Of a DNA stretch of 64,000 bases, positions 34,774-43,574 are shown one piece after another. The DNA is from Sphingosinicella sp963974575 (GTDB lineage: Bacteria; Pseudomonadota; Alphaproteobacteria; Sphingomonadales; Sphingomonadaceae). A model generated the notes under the pieces. That model was not told the DNA's origin. It did not search any database and saw only the letters and a program-made list of their open reading frames with translations. A program made the position numbers and the translations under genes. The stretch lies in NCBI RefSeq assembly GCF_963974575.1, contig NZ_CAXBBQ010000003.1, positions 62,001-126,000 of the forward strand, read 5' to 3'. Each line of letters starts with the position of its first letter. The stretch's first letter is position 1.

Positions 34774-35403
34774 ATGACGCAGGCCGCAGACGAACTTGCC
34801 AGCGACCGCCGCCGCTGGGCGATGCCCGGAAGCGCGTGGGATCGGCAGGTCGTCATCCTGAAGCGCCTGCTGCCCGCCACCGCCGCGCTCATCCTGCTCG
34901 CGTGCCTCGTCTGGCCGCTCACCGCGCAGCAGGAGTTCAGCTTCATCCTGTCGCGCGACGCTGTTGAAAAGGCGGGCGAGCGGCTGCGCATGGAAGCGCC
35001 GATGTATCGCGGCGAAGACAGCCGGGGCCGACCGTTCAGCATCCTCGCGGACGAGGCCGTGCAGCGCACCTCGAACGAACCGGTCGTGGAGCTGAAGCGC
35101 ATCGAGGCGCGCCTCACGATGCAGGAAGGCATCGCGACCGTCACCGCGCCGAGCGGCCGCTACGATCTCGAAGCGGAAAAGCTCAATGTCCTCGGCCCGG
35201 TCGTTTTCCACCGCCCGGACGGCTATGTTCTGCAAACCGGCGACGTCGCGGTCAGCCTGCCGACACGCAAGGTGACGAGCGTCGGGCGGGTCAGCGGGCG
35301 TATGCCGCTCGGCTCGTTTTCAGCCTCCCGACTCGAGGCCGACATGGAAACGCGCGTTGTCACCTTGTCAGGGGGCGTGAAAATGCGGATTACGCAGCGA
35401 TGA
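34774..35403 (+). CDS. lptC: LPS export protein LptC
   Basis: Bitopic inner-membrane protein that receives lipopolysaccharide from LptB2FG and passes it to LptA. The 209-aa chain has a membrane helix at about residues 32-50 (LLPATAALILLACLVWPL) and a periplasmic beta-jellyroll (APMYRGEDSRGRPFSILADEA, ITVTAPSGRYDLEAEKLNV-like). Conservation of LptC is low; the position before lptA and lptB and the fold pattern are decisive. Its stop overlaps the lptA start by 4 bp. Confidence 0.88.
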   Translation: MTQAADELASDRRRWAMPGSAWDRQVVILKRLLPATAALILLACLVWPLTAQQEFSFILSRDAVEKAGERLRMEAPMYRGEDSRGRPFSILADEAVQRTSNEPVVELKRIEARLTMQEGIATVTAPSGRYDLEAEKLNVLGPVVFHRPDGYVLQTGDVAVSLPTRKVTSVGRVSGRMPLGSFSASRLEADMETRVVTLSGGVKMRITQR

Positions 35404-35936
35404 TCCGCTCCGCCCTTCTCCTCGCTGCCGCAGCAGCGCTTACGCTCCCCCTTGCTGCCTCCGCGCAGAGCGGCTTCGGCAGCTCGGCGCTGAAAGGCCA
35501 CGACACGCGCGCGCCCATCGATATCGATGCCGCGCGCATCGAGGTGCGCGACCGCGATTCGCAGGCGATCTTTTCGGGCGCGGTGCGCGTCGTGCAAGGC
35601 AACATGACGCTGAATGCCGCAACGATGCGCGTGTTCTACGAAAATGCCGCGGGCGGCAATCTTGCGATCAACCGGCTCGATGCCGAAGGCGGCGTGCAGC
35701 TTGTCAGCCCCAGCGAGCGCGTAAGTTCGCGCCTCGGCATCTACGATGTCCAGACCCGCCAGATCACCTTTGTCGGCGGCGTCGTGCTCAATCGCGGCGA
35801 TAGCGTGCTGCGCGGCGAGCGGCTGGTCATCGACCTTGAAAACGGCCGTTCGACACTCGACGGCTCGGCCAGCGCGACGGACGGCGGCCCCCGCGTCACC
35901 GGCCGCTTCGTGGTGCCCCCGCGCGGTTCGCAGTAA
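35400..35936 (+). CDS. lptA: LPS transport protein LptA
   Basis: Periplasmic bridge protein of lipopolysaccharide transport. The 178-aa protein has a signal peptide (MIRSALLLAAAAALTLPLAASA) and the OstA-like jellyroll with DIDAARIEVRDRDSQAIFSGAVRVVQGNM (in blocks, residues 40-68), FVGGVVLNRGDSVLRGERLV and a final glycine-rich strand. It overlaps lptC by 4 bp. A 132-bp spacer follows before lptB, which may carry a separate promoter. Confidence 0.9.
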   Translation: MIRSALLLAAAAALTLPLAASAQSGFGSSALKGHDTRAPIDIDAARIEVRDRDSQAIFSGAVRVVQGNMTLNAATMRVFYENAAGGNLAINRLDAEGGVQLVSPSERVSSRLGIYDVQTRQITFVGGVVLNRGDSVLRGERLVIDLENGRSTLDGSASATDGGPRVTGRFVVPPRGSQ

Positions 35937-36068
35937 CCGCCTAAACGATCCTTTTTATTCTGTTTGGTCCCGTTCGGCTTGCATTGCCGAAACCGACCAT
36001 GCACAAATTGCGCCAATTGGGCGCCAGCCTGCATTTGTCGTTAAGTATTCGTGAGGTAGAAAGCCGCC

Positions 36069-36839
36069 ATGAGCGAAGTCATGACGATGGAGGACGAGAC
36101 TCCCGCGGTCGATACCGAACGCGGTCTCGCTGTCGTGTCCATCGGAAAGCGCTATGACAAGCGCGTGGTGCTGCGCGATGTGTCGCTCGGCGTACGGCGG
36201 GGCGAGGTCGTCGGACTGCTTGGGCCGAACGGCGCGGGCAAGACGACGTGCTTCTATTCGATCATGGGGCTGGTGATGCCCGATTCGGGCCGCATCCTCC
36301 TCGACGGCATCGATATCACCGGCCTTCCCATGTATCGCCGCGCCGCGCTCGGCGTCGGCTATCTGCCCCAGGAAACCTCGATTTTTCGCGGTATGACGGT
36401 GGAAGACAATATCCGCGCCGTGCTCGAAGTCTCGGAGCCCGACCCGGCAGCGCGCGAGGCGCGGCTCGATCAGCTGCTCGGCGAATTCTCCATCGCGCGG
36501 CTTCGCAAGGCGCCCGCCATGTCGCTGTCGGGCGGTGAACGCCGCCGCTGCGAGATCGCCCGCGCGCTCGCCGCGAACCCCTCGATCATGCTCCTCGACG
36601 AGCCGTTCGCGGGCATCGATCCCATCTCGATCGCCGACATCCGCAACCTCGTCGGCCACCTCAAAGACCGCAACATCGGCGTCCTCATCACCGATCACAA
36701 TGTCCGCGAAACGCTGGAGATCGTGGACCGTGCTTGCATCATCTACGACGGCCGCGTGCTCTTCGAAGGCACGCCCGAGGCGCTTGTCGCCGACGAGACG
36801 GTGCGCAAGGTCTATCTCGGCGAAAGCTTCAGCCTCTAG
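36069..36839 (+). CDS. lptB: LPS export ABC transporter ATP-binding protein LptB
   Basis: The ATPase that powers lipopolysaccharide extraction from the inner membrane. The 256-aa protein has Walker A GPNGAGKTTCFYS (about residue 55), the Q-loop GYLPQETSIFRGM, the signature LSGGERRRCEIARAL (about 155), Walker B IMLLDEPFAGIDP and the switch His in TDHNV. An extra N-terminal 18 residues are acidic. GAGGTAG lies 9 bp before the start. rpoN begins 4 bp after its stop, the common lptB-rpoN order. Confidence 0.96.
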   Translation: MSEVMTMEDETPAVDTERGLAVVSIGKRYDKRVVLRDVSLGVRRGEVVGLLGPNGAGKTTCFYSIMGLVMPDSGRILLDGIDITGLPMYRRAALGVGYLPQETSIFRGMTVEDNIRAVLEVSEPDPAAREARLDQLLGEFSIARLRKAPAMSLSGGERRRCEIARALAANPSIMLLDEPFAGIDPISIADIRNLVGHLKDRNIGVLITDHNVRETLEIVDRACIIYDGRVLFEGTPEALVADETVRKVYLGESFSL

Positions 36840-36843
36840 CGCC

Positions 36844-38370
36844 ATGGCGATCGGTCCGCGTCTTGATCTGAGGCACTCGCAGCAGCTGGTAATGACCCCC
36901 CAGCTGCAGCAGGCGATCAAGCTGCTGGCGCTGTCGAACCTCGAGCTCGAAAGTTACATCAACGGCGAACTCGAACGCAATCCGCTGCTCGAAGCGGCGG
37001 GCGAGGCTCCGGCGGAGCCCTCCGACGCCCCCGAAATCGCGTCCGACGAGTGGTCAGCACCCGATCCGGCGGGCTCGGACCAGCTCATCGCGGCAGGCGC
37101 CGGCGATGCCGATGCACCGCTCGACGTCGACCACGCCGCCGAAACCTTCCACCACGACTGCGCGAGCGACATGCCCGCCCCCGGCACCGGCGGCCTCGAC
37201 GGCAGCCTCAGCGTCGCGGGTCCCACCGTCGCGGGCGCGGGCGGCGGCGAGGACAGCGAAGGCTTCGACGCCACGCTCTCCGCCGAACTCTCGCTCCACG
37301 ACACGCTCCTCGCCCAGCTCGCGGGCATGGACGAGGTGCAGCAGATCATCGCGCGCCACATCATCGATCTCATCGACGAAAGCGGCTATTTCACCGGCGA
37401 TCTCAATGAAATCGGCGCACGCCTGCAGGTGCCCACCGCCGATGTCGAGGCCGTGCTGAAGATCGTCCAGACGTTCGAGCCGACCGGCGTCGGCGCGCGT
37501 TCGCTCGGCGAGTGCCTGGCGCTGCAGGCGATCGAGGCGGACCGCCACGATCCCGCGATGGCGACGCTGCTTTCGAACCTCGATCTGCTCGCGCGCGGCG
37601 AGCTGGCGACGCTGCGCCGCATCTGCGGCGTCGATGCCGAAGACCTCTCCGACATGATCTCCGAGCTGCGCGCCTACAACCCCAAGCCCGGCCTCGCCTA
37701 CGGCGGCGAGCCCCCGCAGCCGATCATGCCCGACATCTTCGTCGCGCGCACCGTATCGGGCGGCTGGGCAGTCGAGATCAACGCCGCGACGCTGCCGCGC
37801 CTCCTCGTCAACCGCAGCTATTATGCGGAACTTTCAGGCACGGGCGGCAAGGCGGCGAAGAGCTTCCTGTCGGACTGTCTGCAATCCGCGAACTGGCTCA
37901 TCAAGGCGCTCGATCAGCGCCAGCGCACGATCATCAAGGTCGCGACCGAGCTCGTCCGCCAGCAGGAGGCGTTCTTCCTCCACGGCGTCCAGCACCTGAA
38001 GCCCCTCAATCTCCGCGCCATCGCCGACGCCATCGGGATGCACGAATCGACCGTCAGCCGCGTCACCTCGAACAAGTACCTCTCGTGCGAGCGCGGCCTC
38101 TTCGAGCTGAAATACTTCTTCACCTCGGCGATTCAGGCCTCGGACGGCGGCGACGCCGTCTCCGCCGAATCGGTGAAAACCAAGATCCGCGAACTCATCG
38201 AAGGCGAGCGCGGCGGCAAGATCCTCTCCGACGACAAGCTCGTCGAGCTGCTCAACGACGCCGGTTTCGACATCGCCCGCCGCACCGTCGCGAAATACCG
38301 GGAGGCGATGGGCATCGGCTCCTCGGTCGAACGTCGCCGCGCCGCCGCTATCCAGAGCGCGGCGGCTTAG
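36844..38370 (+). CDS. rpoN: RNA polymerase sigma-54 factor
   Basis: Sigma factor for -24/-12 promoters. The 508-aa protein starts at 36844 with MAIGPRLDLRHSQQLVMTP followed by the Gln/Leu-rich activator region I (LQQAIKLLALSNLELESYI); an acidic region II lies at about 60-140. The core-binding domain, the helix-turn-helix (HESTVSRVTSNKYLSCERG, about 400) and the RpoN box ARRTVAKYREAMGI near the C-terminus are intact. The start is chosen because it aligns with the family and follows lptB by 4 bp. Its stop codon overlaps that of the convergent dapD gene. Confidence 0.97.
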   Translation: MAIGPRLDLRHSQQLVMTPQLQQAIKLLALSNLELESYINGELERNPLLEAAGEAPAEPSDAPEIASDEWSAPDPAGSDQLIAAGAGDADAPLDVDHAAETFHHDCASDMPAPGTGGLDGSLSVAGPTVAGAGGGEDSEGFDATLSAELSLHDTLLAQLAGMDEVQQIIARHIIDLIDESGYFTGDLNEIGARLQVPTADVEAVLKIVQTFEPTGVGARSLGECLALQAIEADRHDPAMATLLSNLDLLARGELATLRRICGVDAEDLSDMISELRAYNPKPGLAYGGEPPQPIMPDIFVARTVSGGWAVEINAATLPRLLVNRSYYAELSGTGGKAAKSFLSDCLQSANWLIKALDQRQRTIIKVATELVRQQEAFFLHGVQHLKPLNLRAIADAIGMHESTVSRVTSNKYLSCERGLFELKYFFTSAIQASDGGDAVSAESVKTKIRELIEGERGGKILSDDKLVELLNDAGFDIARRTVAKYREAMGIGSSVERRRAAAIQSAAA

Positions 38371-39188
38371 TCCCTCAGAAGCTCGTTGATGCCCGTCTTG
38401 CTCCGTGTCTGCGCATCGACACGCTTCACGATCACCGCGCAGTAAAGCCCCGGCCCGCCGTCCGCGCCCGGCAGCGAGCCCGGCACGACCACGGAGTAAG
38501 CCGGCACGCGCCCGCGCATCACTTCGCCCGTCGCGCGGTCGACGATCTTCGTGGAGGCGCCGAGATAGACGCCCATGGAGAGCACCGCGCCCTCTTCCAC
38601 CACCACGCCCTCGGCGACTTCGCTGCGCGCGCCGATGAAGCAATTGTCCTCGATGATCACTGGTCCGGCCTGCAGCGGTTCCAGCACGCCGCCGATGCCG
38701 ACGCCGCCCGAAATGTGCACGCCCTTGCCGATCTGCGCGCAGCTGCCGACGGTGGCCCACGTATCGACCATCGTGCCCTCGCCCACATAAGCGCCGATGT
38801 TGACGAAGCTCGGCATCAGCACCGCGCCCTTGGCGATGTAAGCGCCGCGCCGCGCCGTGGCGCCCGGCACCACGCGGAAGCCCGCCGCGCGAAACCGGTT
38901 CTCGCCCCATCCGGCGAACTTCGAAGGCACCTTGTCGAACGCCGGCGCGCCGCCCGCCCCGGCCTCGACGATGGCGTTATCGTTCAGCCGGAACGACAGC
39001 AGCACCGCCTTCTTCAGCCACTGGTTGACGCGCCACTCCCCGTCCACCTTCTCGGCGACGCGGTAGGTGCCCGCGTCCAGCCCTTCGATCGCGGCCTCCA
39101 CCGCCTCGCGCACCGCGCCGGTTGTGGAAAGGCCAAGCCCTTCGCGCTCTTCCCAGGCCTGATCGATGATGGCGGCGAGATCGGTCAT
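38367..39188 (-). CDS. dapD: 2,3,4,5-tetrahydropyridine-2,6-dicarboxylate N-succinyltransferase
   Basis: Succinyl-CoA-dependent step of the lysine/diaminopimelate pathway. The 273-aa protein has an N-terminal helical domain with EKVDGEWRVNQWLKKAVLLSFR (blocks, residues 34-55) and a left-handed beta-helix of hexapeptide repeats (AYIAKGAVLMPSFVNIGAYVGEG in blocks; IEDNCFIGARSEVAEGVVVEEGAVL in blocks). The ATG at 39188 is the family start. It overlaps the phosphatase gene upstream by 4 bp, and its TAA overlaps the rpoN TAG on the other strand. Confidence 0.97.
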   Translation of the reverse strand: MTDLAAIIDQAWEEREGLGLSTTGAVREAVEAAIEGLDAGTYRVAEKVDGEWRVNQWLKKAVLLSFRLNDNAIVEAGAGGAPAFDKVPSKFAGWGENRFRAAGFRVVPGATARRGAYIAKGAVLMPSFVNIGAYVGEGTMVDTWATVGSCAQIGKGVHISGGVGIGGVLEPLQAGPVIIEDNCFIGARSEVAEGVVVEEGAVLSMGVYLGASTKIVDRATGEVMRGRVPAYSVVVPGSLPGADGGPGLYCAVIVKRVDAQTRSKTGINELLRD

Positions 39189-39856
39189 GCTTCTACCCCT
39201 GTCGTAATAAAATGAAGCCAGTCGCCAACGTCGGCGATCCGGTGGTCGATGCTGTCGTGGTCGGCCTGATAGCTGCCGCTTTCGGCGCCGTTGTCCGCCC
39301 ACACCGTCGTCATGCCCATCGCCTTCGCGGGCACGAGGTTGCGCGCCATGTCCTCCACGAACAAGGCGCGTTCGGGCCGGATGCCGTGCGCCGTGCAGAA
39401 GCCGTGATAGGCGTTCGGATCGGGTTTCGGCCGATAATCCATGGCGTGGATATCGTACACCGCCTCGAACACCCCGCCGAGGCCGAGCCGGTCGAGCACC
39501 CTCTCGGCATAGGCCGTGTCGGCGTTGGTGAACACGAGCTTGCGGCCCGGCAGCTTGTCAAACGCCGCCGCCATGCGGCTGTCCGCCTCCAGCACGCCCA
39601 TGTCGATGTCGTGCACGAAGCTCAGGAAATCCGCTGGTGCCACGCCGTGCCCGTCCATCAGCCCGCGCAGCGTCGTGCCGTGATCGTGGAAGAAGCGCTT
39701 CTGCACCCGCCGCGCTTCCACAGCGTCGCACCCGATCAAGCGCATGATGTATGCGCCCATGCGCTCGTCGATCTGCGCGAACAGGTTCGCGCGCGGCGGA
39801 TAGAGCGTGTTGTCGAGATCGAAAATCCACGTCTCGATGTGGCCGAAGGCGTCCAT
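39185..39856 (-). CDS. HAD-family pyrimidine 5'-nucleotidase
   Basis: A haloacid dehalogenase hydrolase of 223 aa related to the SDT1/PHM8-type pyrimidine 5'-nucleotidases. Motif I is WIFDLDNTLYP (about residues 10-20, nucleophile Asp), motif II is KLVFTNAD, motif III the Lys in YRPKPDP, and motif IV FVEDMARNL. The start at 39856 gives MDAFGHIETWIFDLD, the common beginning; an ATG 13 codons upstream is possible. It is coupled to dapD by a 4-bp overlap (ATGA), a pairing frequent in alphaproteobacteria. Confidence 0.88.
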   Translation of the reverse strand: MDAFGHIETWIFDLDNTLYPPRANLFAQIDERMGAYIMRLIGCDAVEARRVQKRFFHDHGTTLRGLMDGHGVAPADFLSFVHDIDMGVLEADSRMAAAFDKLPGRKLVFTNADTAYAERVLDRLGLGGVFEAVYDIHAMDYRPKPDPNAYHGFCTAHGIRPERALFVEDMARNLVPAKAMGMTTVWADNGAESGSYQADHDSIDHRIADVGDWLHFITTGVEA

Positions 39857-39964
39857 GCGGGGGTCATGGCTTCGACCGGTCGATTCCGCAAGCATTTGGT
39901 AATGCCTTTAAGCGACGATTCTGCCATCAGGGGTGCAAAGGGAACAATAGGGGTGCTGGCGGAT

Positions 39965-42286
39965 ATGCGCCGACGCGTCAGTACGCAGCTTCGTGGATTC
40001 ACTGCCGTTTCGGCGCTGTGCATGGCTGCATTCCTCGCCGCATGCGGCGGCGGTGGAGGCGGCACGCGCCCCGTGGCGCCGGGCACGGTCACGCCGCCCC
40101 CGACACCGACACCCACCCCGACACCCACGCCAAGCCCCGTTTACGATACGGCCGAATATAATCGCTCCAACGCCGCGGCGTCGGCGGGTGCGATCGCGGC
40201 CTACGAGGACGGCGCGACCGGCGCGGGCGTGAAAATCGCGGTCATCGACAGCGGCGTTGATATCCAGAGCGCCGAATTCGCAGGCCGCATCGATTCGGCG
40301 AGCCGCGACATCGCAGGCGCGCGCAGTGTCGACGATACCGACGGCCACGGCACCTCCGTCTCCGCCGTCGCGCTCGCAGCGAAGAACGACAGCGGCATCC
40401 ACGGCCTCGCCTTCGACGCGACATTGATCGCGCTCAGAACCGACACGCCCGGCACCTGCACCTCAACCGACGGCTGCTCGCATTCGGACAACAACATCGC
40501 CATTGCGATCGATACGGCAGTCTCGGCGGGCGCGCGCGTCATCAACATGTCGCTCGGCGGCGAGGGGCCCAATTCGCGCCTGCGCACCGCGATTGCAAAC
40601 GCGACCGCAGCGGGCGTCATCGTCGTCATCTCGGCAGGCAACGACAGCCTTTCGAATCCCGATCCCTTCGCTCAGATCGCAAGCGATCCGGCGGCACGCG
40701 GCCGCGTCATCATCGCGGGTTCGGTGAACGATACCGATGCGCTTTCAAGCTTCAGCAACCGCGCGGGCAGTTTCGCGGCGCACTACATCGCCACGCTCGG
40801 CGAGGGGGTGCGCAGCTTCGATCATACCGGTACCCACTACTGGTTCAGCGGCACCTCCTACGCCGCTCCCGGCATCGCCGGCGCCGTCGCCTTGCTGGCG
40901 GACGCCTTCCCCACGCTGAGCGCCGACGAGATCATCGACATCCTGTTCCGCACCGCGCGCGATGCGGGCGCGGCGGGTGACGACACAGTCTTCGGCCAGG
41001 GCATTCTCGATCTCGTCCGCGCCTTCTCGCCGATCGGCGCCACCGCGCTTGCGGGGAGCAGCGTGCCCGTTACCAGCGAAGCGGGTTCGCTCGCGGTGCT
41101 CGGCGGCGCGCTCGGCGACGGCGGTGATCTCACCGGCGCGCTTTCCGATATCGTCGTTCTCGACAGCTACGGCCGCGCCTACGTCGCCGATCTCGGCGCG
41201 GGCATTTCGCGCATCGCCCCCGCGCCGCGCCTCGCCGCTGCGCTGCAGACCAACACCGAAGAGGCGCGCGACGCCTTCGGCATCGCCGGCTACAGCCTGT
41301 CGTGGAACGCCGCTGTCAGCACGCGGCCCTGGCTCGGCCTCGCCCAGTCGGGCGGCATCGATGCCCGCGCAGACGTGGACGCCAGCGTCACGCGCGGCTT
41401 TGTCACCGGCAGCGTCACCCCCGGCACGGGTGTCGGCTTCGCGGCCGGTTACGGCGCGGACGATCTGCTTGCGAACATGGCGGGCACGCGCGCGCCGGGC
41501 TCGCGCTTCATCGCGAGCGGAGATGCGCTGCGCGACGACGGCGTTTCTATCGCGGGCACGCGCGCCGCGGCGGTCAGCCAGCGCATCGGCAGCTGGACCT
41601 TCGGCATGGCGGCGGGCACGGGCGAAACCCGGTCGCTCAGCCCCGGCAGCGCGTGGGACCGGCGCCGCGACACGGACGCCATGCAGCTGTTCGCCGCCAG
41701 CGCCGCGCGCCGCATCGGCGCGTCAGACGTCAGCGTCACGTGGAGCCGCCTCGATGAAAGCGGCAGCATCCTTGGCGCCGAAGGCTCAGCAGCGCTCGGG
41801 CTGACACGCGCCTCCAGCAATTTCCTCGGCCTCGACTGGGCGATGGATGCCGGGAACGGCTGGCGCGTCGCGGCGCAGGCACGCGGCGGGCTCTCCCATC
41901 TCGATGTCGCCGCAGGCGGCCTCATCTCCGGCGCGAATGCACTCCGCACCCTCGCCTTCGCGTTCGACGTGACGAAATCGGGCGTGGTCGCACGCGGCGA
42001 CACGGTCTCGGTGCGAATCGCCCAGCCGCTCCGCGTCGAAGGCGGCGCGCTCCGCGCCGATATCCCGACGAGCTACGACTACGAAACCGAAACGGCAGGC
42101 TACACCCGCCGCACCTTCACGCTCGCGCCCTCGGGCCGCGAGATCAGCGTGGAAGCCGCGTGGTCGCTGCCCCTGGCCGGCATCGGCCACCTCGACACAA
42201 ACCTCTTCTGGCGCCGCGACCCCGGCCACATCGCCTCGCTCGACGACGACATGGGCGCAGCGCTCCGCCTCAGAGCACGGTTCTAG
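39965..42286 (+). CDS. S8 subtilisin-like autotransporter with lipoprotein signal
   Basis: A 773-aa surface protease. The N-terminus carries a lipobox (LAAC, Cys at about 24) followed by a run of Gly and a Thr/Pro linker (repeated PTPT, about 42-56). The subtilase triad is clear: Asp in AVIDSGVD (about 93), His in DTDGHGTSV (about 131) and Ser in SGTSYAAPG (about 297). Residues from about 480 to 773 form a beta-rich passenger end/translocator with alternating polar and apolar residues, ending in the outer-membrane type LRLRARF (C-terminal Phe). Lipidated S8 autotransporters such as NalP and SphB1 are precedents. A GTG at 39953, with AAGGGA 8 bp before it, is an alternative start. Confidence 0.88.
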   Translation: MRRRVSTQLRGFTAVSALCMAAFLAACGGGGGGTRPVAPGTVTPPPTPTPTPTPTPSPVYDTAEYNRSNAAASAGAIAAYEDGATGAGVKIAVIDSGVDIQSAEFAGRIDSASRDIAGARSVDDTDGHGTSVSAVALAAKNDSGIHGLAFDATLIALRTDTPGTCTSTDGCSHSDNNIAIAIDTAVSAGARVINMSLGGEGPNSRLRTAIANATAAGVIVVISAGNDSLSNPDPFAQIASDPAARGRVIIAGSVNDTDALSSFSNRAGSFAAHYIATLGEGVRSFDHTGTHYWFSGTSYAAPGIAGAVALLADAFPTLSADEIIDILFRTARDAGAAGDDTVFGQGILDLVRAFSPIGATALAGSSVPVTSEAGSLAVLGGALGDGGDLTGALSDIVVLDSYGRAYVADLGAGISRIAPAPRLAAALQTNTEEARDAFGIAGYSLSWNAAVSTRPWLGLAQSGGIDARADVDASVTRGFVTGSVTPGTGVGFAAGYGADDLLANMAGTRAPGSRFIASGDALRDDGVSIAGTRAAAVSQRIGSWTFGMAAGTGETRSLSPGSAWDRRRDTDAMQLFAASAARRIGASDVSVTWSRLDESGSILGAEGSAALGLTRASSNFLGLDWAMDAGNGWRVAAQARGGLSHLDVAAGGLISGANALRTLAFAFDVTKSGVVARGDTVSVRIAQPLRVEGGALRADIPTSYDYETETAGYTRRTFTLAPSGREISVEAAWSLPLAGIGHLDTNLFWRRDPGHIASLDDDMGAALRLRARF

Positions 42287-42324
42287 CGCCGTTAACCTCG
42301 ACGCGCTCTTGTAAGGAATTGGAG

Positions 42325-43224
42325 TTGAGGCCGAATCAGAAAAGCCCAGCAGGCATTTTGACCGTTACCTTCGGATTGATCGCTGTCGTCGTCTGGAACA
42401 GCATCACGCTCGACAATAATCCGGTTCACTTTGACGGCATGTTTTGTGCCAGCAATGACATAAAATCCGAACTCATCCGCGACCCATACGGCGTTGATGT
42501 AATCCCACCGCAATCTGTTTGCGACGGAGCAGCGAAGCCCAGTTCGGGGCCAGAAATCTGTGTGGGACAAACCGAAAAGCGCCAGTATCACAAAGGCGAA
42601 GCCATCGGTGCTCCGGTTACGTGGCGAAATGTGCCTGCAGGATCGTCAGTCGTCATCTCTCTGGAACGGGATGATCCAAACCCAGCCACCCGCTACCTCG
42701 AACCTGTCGGAGCATTGGTCATGGCCCCAATTCCAGCCTCTGATGTTGGCGGGGTCAGTTTCAAATGGAATGGTCGAGAAAAGCCCTGCGCTCCTACGGA
42801 TGCACCAACGTTGTGCAACGAAATGGCGGAAGTCGGAAGATATCGCCTGCGCGCCCTTCTATATGACCGCGAGCAGATCCAGATCGCAGGCTTGGGCCCG
42901 GTCTCGCAAGCCAAGCTCCTTGCTCATCACGCATCACCGCCATTTGTTGTTGCCGGCAAACCCGATCTGCGAGCAATTGCCTCCCTCTTGTGGATGGGTG
43001 CGGAGAACACGGCAGAGGGCCCTATGCCAATGCATGATCTCAAGAGCGAGATCAAAGTCTACGAGCGCTTCGGCGGACGCATTTGCGCAGTGTTTCCAGG
43101 GCGTCCTCCTTTGGGAGGTTCCATAGAATCCTGCGTGCTTAAATCTGCCCTGATCGGAGATGCAGGCCTGCTCGTATTCAACCCTGATCAGGCATGGATT
43201 ACGCGCAGCGTCTTCGTCCGCTAG
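42325..43224 (+). CDS. Orphan single-pass membrane protein of atypical composition
   Basis: I do not recognise this 299-aa protein. The start is TTG at 42325, backed by AAGGA 8 bp upstream and by its position 38 bp after the protease gene; an ATG start would lose the hydrophobic N-terminus (ILTVTFGLIAVVVW, about 11-24), a signal anchor. The rest looks extracytoplasmic with Cys at about 42, 68, 79, 154, 163, 258 and 271, so disulfides are likely. G+C and codon use are visibly lower and different from the neighbours (many A/T-ending codons, ACA, CCA, AGG), which suggests recent transfer. A truncated copy of the long-hairpin repeat starts at its stop codon. Confidence 0.65.
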   Translation: MRPNQKSPAGILTVTFGLIAVVVWNSITLDNNPVHFDGMFCASNDIKSELIRDPYGVDVIPPQSVCDGAAKPSSGPEICVGQTEKRQYHKGEAIGAPVTWRNVPAGSSVVISLERDDPNPATRYLEPVGALVMAPIPASDVGGVSFKWNGREKPCAPTDAPTLCNEMAEVGRYRLRALLYDREQIQIAGLGPVSQAKLLAHHASPPFVVAGKPDLRAIASLLWMGAENTAEGPMPMHDLKSEIKVYERFGGRICAVFPGRPPLGGSIESCVLKSALIGDAGLLVFNPDQAWITRSVFVR

Positions 43225-43277
43225 CGCAGGAAGCCGCCATTTTCAGGTCGTTAGCTGAAATCGATCCCCGCTAGCGG
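43217..43277 (+). repeat. Half copy (C) of the long-hairpin repeat with flanking direct repeats
   Basis: From 43224 to 43267 the sequence follows the right half of copy A at 57880-57925: GCGCAGGAAGCCGCCATTT against GCGCGGAAAGCCGCCATTT (17 of 19), then CAGG-CGT-AG-CTGAA-TCGAT with small changes. No left half is present. The segment is bracketed by CCGCTAGCG at 43218-43226 and again at 43268-43276. The second lies in a 10-bp perfect palindrome that includes the zinc-ribbon gene's stop codon. Confidence 0.5.
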
Positions 43278-43480
43278 TGCGCGCCCCGCGCCATGTCCCG
43301 CTGCCGAACAGCCGCGTGCGCCAGCCGCACCACCTCGTCGTCCAGCTCGCTGACCGTGGACAATTGTTTGCCGCACTCGGTGCAGACGATCCAGTCGCGT
43401 TCGGCAGGACGCTCCGACACCGCAAAGTCCATGCCGCCGCAGTTCTCGCACTTCAGGCTGACTCTGATTCCGCCAGTCAT
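43271..43480 (-). CDS. Small zinc ribbon protein
   Basis: A 69-aa protein with two CxxC knuckles: CENCGG (residues 11-16) and CTECGK (33-38), spaced as in a rubredoxin-like zinc ribbon. The second half is a charged helix (STVSELDDEVVRLAHAAVRQ). Function unknown; DNA/RNA binding or a protein partner is possible. The ATG at 43480 is preferred because GGGGAG lies 7 bp upstream; a TTG two codons earlier is unlikely. The spacer on its 5' side contains a perfect terminator hairpin belonging to the EF-hand gene. Confidence 0.7.
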   Translation of the reverse strand: MTGGIRVSLKCENCGGMDFAVSERPAERDWIVCTECGKQLSTVSELDDEVVRLAHAAVRQRDMARGAHR

Positions 43481-43574
43481 GGCCAATCTCCCCGGTTATG
43501 CTTTTGTTGCAAAGCTATCGGGCTCGCGCGCGAAGTCGAGTCGTCTTGTGCGTAGGGATACCCCCGAAAAGACA

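Noticed and set aside
35937..36068. A sigma-54 promoter ahead of lptB-rpoN
   Set aside because: GG and GC pairs are present, but none has the required 10-bp spacing of a -24/-12 site.
40090..40140. Short tandem repeat of ACACCGACACCC type
   Set aside because: It encodes the Thr/Pro linker of the autotransporter; no independent element is indicated.
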